From: an uncultured Muribaculaceae bacterium
GTDB lineage: Bacteria > Bacteroidota > Bacteroidia > Bacteroidales > Muribaculaceae
Direction of reading: 5' to 3'
Length of the DNA stretch: 64,000 nucleotides
Assembly: GCA_910587915.1 (NCBI GenBank)
Contig: CAJUOB010000009.1
Span: forward strand, 1 to 64,000
The notes below the pieces were generated by a model. The model saw only the letters and a program-made list of their open reading frames with translations, had not been told where the DNA came from and made no database searches. Of the stretch, positions 59,294 through 64,000 are shown one piece after another; the stretch's first letter is position 1, and each line of letters starts with the position of its first letter. The position numbers and the translations under genes were made by a program.

Positions 59294-59761
59294 CTAACCT
59301 ATGTTTTCTCTGATAGCTTCAATCAGTGATGGCGAGGCCAATTCAGATATGGTATGCATAGGTCGTAGATCGGGATTAATCACAAGTTCCCTTAGTTGTT
59401 CTTCATCATAGGCTACATAGGCATAGCCCAGTTTCTCCATCTGACGTGCTGTGGCAAGTTGATGTTCATTCCGATGCTCCCCAAGCGCAGCTACCCGTGG
59501 AAATATTATTATCGGTTTATTTTGTTGCATGGCGCTCACGATGGTGCCTATTCCGGCATGAGCCACTATCAGCCGTGCTTTTGCGAATATGTCGGCATAT
59601 TCATCCGGATTCATGAAGTTGACCATTTTGGCCGACTTTGGCGTGTAATGCTTCTCCGGACATTGTATTATAATATCTTCCTCTATCTCAGCGCTGATAC
59701 TGTCCATAATTTTGGCGAAGCGGTCAAAAGAAAGCTGTGTGCCGGCTGTTGCGAATATCAT
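59294..59761 (-). CDS. Alg13-like glycosyltransferase subunit (GT28 C-terminal domain)
   Basis: 155 residues. MIFATAGTQLSFDRFAKIM at the start and ARLIVAHAGIGTIVSAMQQNKPIIIFPRV in the middle form the nucleotide-sugar binding C-terminal half of a GT28/Alg13-type GT-B enzyme; ALGEHRNEHQLATARQMEKLG follows. Alone it lacks the acceptor half, supplied by the Alg14-like protein encoded 21 nt upstream. Such pairs (also PssE/PssD of exopolysaccharide systems) transfer the second sugar to a lipid carrier. Last gene of the three-gene set. Confidence 0.85.
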   Translation of the reverse strand: MIFATAGTQLSFDRFAKIMDSISAEIEEDIIIQCPEKHYTPKSAKMVNFMNPDEYADIFAKARLIVAHAGIGTIVSAMQQNKPIIIFPRVAALGEHRNEHQLATARQMEKLGYAYVAYDEEQLRELVINPDLRPMHTISELASPSLIEAIRENIG

Positions 59762-59782
59762 GTCCTTCTTTTTTATGGTTTG

Positions 59783-60280
59783 TCAGCCGAAAATGCTGCC
59801 TTTATATATTATAGATTTTCCGTCGGCTATATCTGGCCATTGGGTGTACACATGGTTGGCTATATATCTTGCCACTTTGCCGCTTCCGCTCAGATGCTCG
59901 GCATTGGCTACAGAATCGACCCATATGGTTTTTATTCCGCAGAGCTTTGCTGCTATGATGGCCATAAGTCCAGGCGCAGCACCTGTTGTGATGACTGCTT
60001 CGGGTCGGATACGCTTCATCATACCCATCAATTTGGATAATGATTTTGGAATACGCCACATATTGCTGCGAGAGAAGTCGGAAATGCTGTGAAGTTCATG
60101 GCCCGGTATCATCTGGGCGCATTTGTCGTTGGTGGTGCAGTATATAATGTCGTAAAATGGTTCTAATCCGCGTGCTATCTGAAGCAACTCAATCCAGTGC
60201 CCTCCGAACGACGCAACTGCGAAAATTTTCTTTTTCGCTCCATTGCTGTCGGTTGATATCGTATTGTGGCGTCCGGTCAT
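59783..60280 (-). CDS. Alg14-like glycosyltransferase subunit
   Basis: 165 residues, the N-terminal (acceptor) half of a split GT-B enzyme. FAVASFGGHWIELLQIARGL is the glycine-rich Alg14/PssD opening, and VITTGAAPGLMAIIAAKLCGIKTIWVDSVAN the conserved core. No predicted membrane helix, unlike yeast Alg14, which has an anchoring segment. The start overlaps the GT4 stop by four bases, and the Alg13-like gene follows, so both halves should be made together. Confidence 0.85.
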   Translation of the reverse strand: MTGRHNTISTDSNGAKKKIFAVASFGGHWIELLQIARGLEPFYDIIYCTTNDKCAQMIPGHELHSISDFSRSNMWRIPKSLSKLMGMMKRIRPEAVITTGAAPGLMAIIAAKLCGIKTIWVDSVANAEHLSGSGKVARYIANHVYTQWPDIADGKSIIYKGSIFG

Positions 60281-61245
60281 TGCAGTATCGAATTATATAC
60301 ATTATAAACACGCGAAGCTATCGAATTATTGTCGAGACCAAGTTCCAAAATACGTTCTCTACCGCTTTTTCTCCTCGATACTTTGCCATCGATAACTTCA
60401 GCTATGCTGTCGGCCAGGGCTTCCGGACTATTTTCTCGGCAGCATATGCTGTCCGAGACCCCTTCGAGCAAAATATTTACGTCGCCGACATCGGTGGATA
60501 CTACCGGCAGGTTGCAAGCCATTGCTTCCTTGACTACCTGCGGAGAGCCTTCGGATATAGATGTCATAAGCAGAATGTCGGCCTGCCTCATGTGTTTCGC
60601 CACTTCGGTCCGCGGAATGCCCCATAATATCAACTCTTTGGCGCATATGCCATGACGTTCTTTCAGCTTTTCCAAAGTAGCCTGGAAAAGAGGGTAGTTC
60701 TTTACTGTGCGTTCCGGACTGCTTGGAAATATTATGCTCAGACAACGCTCGCGGCTCAACGCTTGTCTTGTGGCCGGAGGCGAAAATGTATCAATATCGA
60801 CAGAACAGGGTATCTTTTCTATCCTTGGACATATAGCTCCGGCAATAGCGTCCATGTTGTCATTCAGCGTTATGGCCACACCTGAGCGTTTAAGCACTTT
60901 TTTCGTTATCGCCACCTGCACATTTTTGCCTTGTTCTATCTGTATGTCGCCACCGTGGAGCGTCACCACCACGGGTATTTTTTTTAGGAAAGGATTGAGC
61001 AAAAACAGGCCCGACAGGCCATAGTGCACGTGCACAAGATCGTATGCGCCTTTATCTATTCGTTTTTTTATCTGAAAAATCGATTTCAGATAGGCGAGCT
61101 TGCTGTCTACACCGGGTATGTATGCCACATCGTACTCCACATCGGGATATGCAGCGGTTACCGCGGCGGCCTGCTCGCTTACGAAGATTCCGTAGTTGGG
61201 CCGCGACGGGGTAGGGTACATATTGGTGACAAGAAGCACTTTCAT
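60277..61245 (-). CDS. glycosyltransferase family 4
   Basis: About 322 residues, a GT-B retaining enzyme: MKVLLVTNMYPTPSRPNYGIFVSEQAAAV at the N-terminus (shown here as the landmark MYPTPSRPNYGIFVSEQAA), VHVHYGLSGLFLLNPFLKK, CSVDIDTFSPP, and the sugar-nucleotide part MTSISEGSPQVVKEAMACNLPVVS with the E(x7)E motif. The ATG at 61245 is used because the promoter at 61270-61277 overlaps the alternative start. Donor and acceptor are unknown. It leads the set with the Alg14- and Alg13-like genes, but no flippase or polymerase is nearby. Confidence 0.87.
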   Translation of the reverse strand: MKVLLVTNMYPTPSRPNYGIFVSEQAAAVTAAYPDVEYDVAYIPGVDSKLAYLKSIFQIKKRIDKGAYDLVHVHYGLSGLFLLNPFLKKIPVVVTLHGGDIQIEQGKNVQVAITKKVLKRSGVAITLNDNMDAIAGAICPRIEKIPCSVDIDTFSPPATRQALSRERCLSIIFPSSPERTVKNYPLFQATLEKLKERHGICAKELILWGIPRTEVAKHMRQADILLMTSISEGSPQVVKEAMACNLPVVSTDVGDVNILLEGVSDSICCRENSPEALADSIAEVIDGKVSRRKSGRERILELGLDNNSIASRVYNVYNSILQ

Positions 61246-61269
61246 CGTCGTAGGTGTGTCAATAATGCA

Positions 61270-61300
61270 CAAAGGTACGCTTTTTTCCCTATATATGAAA
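61270..61300 (-). promoter_or_regulatory. promoter of the glycosyltransferase set
   Basis: TACCTTTG on the minus strand (complement of 61270-61277), with TTTC (complement of 61297-61300) 19 nt upstream, 24 nt before the GT4 ATG. Confidence 0.65.
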
Positions 61301-61429
61301 TTTCATGTCGTGGCTCCATCGGATACAATAATAAATTTTATTGAGTGCTTCTGGAGTAGTCTACAGGGCCGTTTTGGCTTGGTTTTCAGATTTGAAGACA
61401 AAAAATATGTTGTAAAACATGTTATTTTT

Positions 61430-61461
61430 TTTGGTCGGTTGAAAAATGAGTGTTACTTTTA
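61430..61461 (+). promoter_or_regulatory. promoter of the lipoprotein mutarotase gene
   Basis: TTTG at 61430-61433 and TACTTTTA at 61454-61461 (one mismatch to TAnnTTTG), spacer 20 nt; the ATG is 36 nt downstream. The remaining 250-base gap to the glycosyltransferase set contains only the two divergent promoters. Confidence 0.6.
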
Positions 61462-61497
61462 CACCCAAAATTAATCATCATCCAATCATTCAAGACC

Positions 61498-62652
61498 ATG
61501 AAAGTTCTGCCCGTAGCCATTCTTTCGGCTCTTGTGCTCGCTTCTTGCGGCACCAAAACAGAAGCTCCCGCACTCACAAAGTCGGGTCTCGATCCAAAGA
61601 ATTTTGTAAGTGAATACCGTGGCGATTCCACCGCACTCTACACCCTCTCCAATGCAAACGGCATGGAGGCGTGCATCACTAATTTCGGTGGTCGTGTAGT
61701 ATCGCTCACTGTTCCCGATGCAAAGGGTGGCTTTGCCGACGTTGTGCTCGGTTTCGACAGCATTCAGGCTTATTATCCCGAAAGCAACCTTACAGACTTC
61801 GGTGCCGCTATCGGTCGATATGCCAACCGTATCAACCAGGGCCGTTTCGAACTCGACGACAGCGTGTATCAGCTTCCGCAGAACAATTTCGGCCATTGCC
61901 TCCATGGTGGTACCGACATGGGCACCCGTGGGTGGCAGTATCGCGTTTACACCGCCAACCAGACATCCGACAGCACCCTCGTGCTCACCATCGTATCGCC
62001 CGATGGCGACAATGGTTTCCCCGGTGAAGTCACTGCTACTGTCACATATACTCTTACCGCCGACAATGCCCTTGCCATAGCATACTCCGCTACAACCAAG
62101 GCTCCCACAATCATCAACCTTACCAACCACTCTTATTTCAATCTCTCCGGCAATCCCGAGAATACCGTGCTTGCCGATTCGCTGTGGATCGATGCCGATG
62201 GTTTCACTCCCGTCGACAGCACATATATGACTCTCGGCACAATCGAGTCTGTAGCCGGAACTCCTATGGATTTCCTTACCATGAAAGAAATTGGCAAGGA
62301 TATCGCTATCGACGACATCCAGCTCCTCAATGGCAATGGATACGACCACAACTGGGTGCTCAACAATCCCGGCGACATGACTGCTCCCAAACTGCGCCTC
62401 GTTTCGCCTGAATCGGGAATCGCCATGGACGTATATACCGACGAGCCCGGCGTGCAGGTATACACAGGTAACTTCCTCGACGGCACAGTAACCGGCAAGA
62501 AGGGAATCGTCTACAAGCAGCGTACTGCCGTATGTCTCGAAACACAGCACTTCCCCGATACCCCCAACAAGCCCCAGTGGCCCACCGCAGTGCTCCGTCC
62601 CGGCGAAACCTACACCAGTCATTGCACATATAAATTCTCTACTCTGAAATAA
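61498..62652 (+). CDS. aldose 1-epimerase, lipoprotein form
   Basis: 384 residues. MKVLPVAILSALVLASCGTK is a lipoprotein signal with lipobox LASC; the mature part is a full mutarotase with GRYANRINQGRF, FGHCLHGGTDMGTRGWQY (His), INLTNHSYFNLSG (His) and VCLETQHFPDTPN (Glu). It therefore acts in the periplasm or at the surface, unlike the cytoplasmic GalM at 28785, to which it is only moderately similar. The sodium sugar symporter gene that follows 115 nt later suggests anomer adjustment before uptake. The start at 61450 would not give a signal peptide and is rejected. Confidence 0.92.
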   Translation: MKVLPVAILSALVLASCGTKTEAPALTKSGLDPKNFVSEYRGDSTALYTLSNANGMEACITNFGGRVVSLTVPDAKGGFADVVLGFDSIQAYYPESNLTDFGAAIGRYANRINQGRFELDDSVYQLPQNNFGHCLHGGTDMGTRGWQYRVYTANQTSDSTLVLTIVSPDGDNGFPGEVTATVTYTLTADNALAIAYSATTKAPTIINLTNHSYFNLSGNPENTVLADSLWIDADGFTPVDSTYMTLGTIESVAGTPMDFLTMKEIGKDIAIDDIQLLNGNGYDHNWVLNNPGDMTAPKLRLVSPESGIAMDVYTDEPGVQVYTGNFLDGTVTGKKGIVYKQRTAVCLETQHFPDTPNKPQWPTAVLRPGETYTSHCTYKFSTLK

Positions 62653-62673
62653 TTCCTGAAAGAATACAGTTGG

Positions 62674-62699
62674 GATAATGGTCTTGGACGGCCATTATC
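62674..62699 (+). other. stem-loop between the mutarotase and symporter genes
   Basis: GATAATGG (62674-62681) and CCATTATC (62692-62699) form an 8-bp stem with a 10-base loop. Followed by CAGCTTG, without a T-run; could be a weak terminator or attenuator. No consensus promoter is seen before the symporter. Confidence 0.5.
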
Positions 62700-62767
62700 T
62701 CAGCTTGTTCAACCTAAATACCATATCCGACATTTAAATACCTTAAACCTTAATTCAATAACGCACT

Positions 62768-64000
62768 ATGCAATTACTCGACTGGGTTGTCATCGGCCTA
62801 TTCTTTGTTGCCCTCATCGGCATCATTGTATGGGTGATGCGCCAAAAACAGAACAATGCCGCCGACTACTTCCTCGGTGGTAAGGACGCCACATGGATAG
62901 CCATTGGCGCCTCTATCTTCGCATCGAACATCGGCTCCGAACACCTCATCGGCCTCGCCGGTTCGGGTGCTGCATCCGGCATGGCTATGGCCCACTGGGA
63001 AATCCAGGGCTGGATGATTCTTATCCTCGGATGGGTTTTCGTGCCCTTCTACTCCCGCTCCATGGTCTATACCATGCCTGAATTCCTCGAACGTCGCTTC
63101 AATCCCCAGTCGCGAACCATTCTCGCCACAATATCGCTCATCAGCTATGTGCTCACAAAGGTGGCTGTTACTGTATACGCCGGTGGCCTTGTGTTCCAGC
63201 AGGTATTCGGTATCGACGAACTCTGGGGCATCGACTTCTTCTGGATTGCCGCTGTCGGCCTTGTGCTCATCACCGCGCTCTATACCATTTTCGGTGGTAT
63301 GAAATCGGTGCTCTACACCTCGGTGCTTCAGACTCCTATCCTTCTTCTCGGTTCGCTCATCATCCTGGTGCTCGGCCTCAAGGAACTTGGTGGTTGGGAT
63401 AAGATGATGGAGATATGCTCCGCCGTGAAAGTGAATGAATATGGCGACACTATGACCAACCTCATCCGCGACAACCGCGACGCACAGTATCCCTGGCTCG
63501 GTGCTCTCATCGGCTCGGCTGTGATCGGTTTCTGGTACTGGTGTACCGACCAGTTCATTGTGCAGCGTGTCCTTTCCGGCAAGAATGAGCGCGAAGCTCG
63601 CCGTGGTACTATCTTCGGTGCCTACCTCAAGCTTCTCCCCGTGTTCCTATTCCTCATCCCCGGCATGATTGCCTTCGCTCTCCATCAGAACCTCGGCGAC
63701 TTCCTCCCCCTCAATGCAAATGGTCTTCCCAATAGCGACGCCGCCTTCCCCACACTCGTGGCCAAGCTGCTCCCCGCAGGTGTCAAGGGTCTCATTGTCT
63801 GCGGTATTCTTGCAGCCCTCATGAGCTCGCTCGCATCGCTGTTCAACTCCTCCGCAGCTCTCTTCACCATCGACTTCTACCAGCGTCTCCGCCCGAAGAC
63901 CGACCCCAAGAAACTCGTCCGCATCGGTCAGGCTGCCACTGTAGTTATCGTTATCCTCGGTATTCTCTGGATCCCTGTCATGCGTTCTATCGGCGATGTT
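62768..64000 (+). CDS. sodium/solute symporter (SSS family, sugar type), truncated by the window
   Basis: The first 411 residues are present; the frame is still open at the window end. It begins MQLLDWVVIGLFFVALIGII, with about nine membrane helices visible. NAADYFLGGKDATWIAIGASIFASNIGSEHLIG is the SSS N-terminal signature (shown as landmark ADYFLGGKDATW), and GILAALMSSLASLFNSSAALFTIDFYQR holds the Na+-site Ser/Asn region. The sequence looks like the SGLT-type sodium/glucose or galactose branch. Preceded by a lipoprotein aldose epimerase, which supports a monosaccharide as substrate. Confidence 0.92.
   Translation, partial: MQLLDWVVIGLFFVALIGIIVWVMRQKQNNAADYFLGGKDATWIAIGASIFASNIGSEHLIGLAGSGAASGMAMAHWEIQGWMILILGWVFVPFYSRSMVYTMPEFLERRFNPQSRTILATISLISYVLTKVAVTVYAGGLVFQQVFGIDELWGIDFFWIAAVGLVLITALYTIFGGMKSVLYTSVLQTPILLLGSLIILVLGLKELGGWDKMMEICSAVKVNEYGDTMTNLIRDNRDAQYPWLGALIGSAVIGFWYWCTDQFIVQRVLSGKNEREARRGTIFGAYLKLLPVFLFLIPGMIAFALHQNLGDFLPLNANGLPNSDAAFPTLVAKLLPAGVKGLIVCGILAALMSSLASLFNSSAALFTIDFYQRLRPKTDPKKLVRIGQAATVVIVILGILWIPVMRSIGDV

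Noticed and set aside
61246..61272. Starting the GT4 gene at 61272.
   Set aside because: The ATG coincides with the TACCTTTG promoter box, and the family begins at MKVLLVTNMYP (61245).
1..64000. CRISPR arrays, tRNA or rRNA genes, insertion sequences, prophage or a defence cassette.
   Set aside because: No regularly spaced repeats, no tRNA-like cloverleaf, and no transposase, integrase, nuclease-helicase or toxin-antitoxin gene was recognised on either strand. A tRNA scan and profile search would settle it.

Overview
This window reads as chromosomal core DNA of a Bacteroidetes bacterium, most likely a gut Bacteroidales and possibly Muribaculaceae (the family is inferred from gene content only). 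Visible support: promoters of the Bacteroidetes type (TAnnTTTG near -7, often with TTTG about 20 nt upstream) stand before many genes; Shine-Dalgarno sequences are essentially absent; and Bacteroidetes-typical families are present (DUF4296, DUF4834, DUF4105/Lnb, GH92, a short TonB-dependent receptor, long IleS and SecA, class III fructose bisphosphatase, three-subunit succinate dehydrogenase/fumarate reductase). There is no phage, plasmid, IS element, CRISPR array, tRNA or rRNA that I can support. Coding density is high and no gap between genes exceeds 300 bases.

Layout. 1-6.4 kb: fbp, a TonB-dependent receptor, an alpha/beta hydrolase and a lipoprotein. 6.4-8.7 kb: a GH92 mannosidase. 8.8-12.8 kb: sdhC-sdhA-sdhB. 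12.9-15.0 kb: a SulP anion transporter and a tiny Ala/Glu/Cys lipoprotein. 15.1-21.5 kb (minus): rpsP, ileS, and the dksA-lspA-DUF4296-small ORF operon. 21.6-26.4 kb: potassium uptake (Trk/Ktr membrane subunit, RCK regulator, Kup). 26.4-30.8 kb: galactose (galK, galE, galM, a sugar nucleotidyltransferase, no galT). 31-36.3 kb: ndk, a M23/LysM peptidase, DUF3737 with a PatB-like lyase, an ECF sigma factor and a membrane protein. 36.4-39.8 kb (minus): secA. 39.9-46.7 kb (minus): an eight-gene, mostly overlapping operon (DUF4834, DUF2461, polyprenol-phosphate mannosyltransferase, dihydroorotase, queD, queE, DUF4105/Lnb, a PafA-like pseudophosphatase). 46.8-48.2 kb (minus): psd-pssA. 48.4-53.3 kb (minus): mscL, aroK, an AlaDH-like protein, rnhA, glgB. 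53.6-54.6 kb: gapA. 54.8-57.6 kb (minus): xylB-xylA. 57.75-59.2 kb: DUF1846. 59.3-61.2 kb (minus): a GT4 / Alg14-like / Alg13-like glycosyltransferase set. 61.5 kb to the end: a lipoprotein aldose epimerase and a truncated SSS sugar symporter.

How the genes fit together. Central carbon metabolism dominates (fbp, gapA, glgB, gal, xyl, GH92, sugar symporter), with anaerobic respiration (sdh/frd), ion homeostasis (Trk, Kup, MscL, SulP) and envelope building (SecA, LspA, Lnb, Psd/PssA, glycosyltransferases). LspA and the Lnb-type enzyme are two steps of one pathway, lipoprotein maturation.

The most unusual items are: a periplasmic PafA-type phosphatase homologue in which every recognisable metal ligand and the nucleophile appear replaced; a Leloir operon in which a nucleotidyltransferase sits where galT would be expected; an AlaDH-fold protein lacking catalytic residues; a palindromic intergenic element seen twice 42 kb apart; a promoter almost on top of the DUF1846 start codon; and a 12-bp direct repeat flanking a palindrome in the xylB/DUF1846 divergent region. 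I found no clear new multi-gene defence or mobile system.
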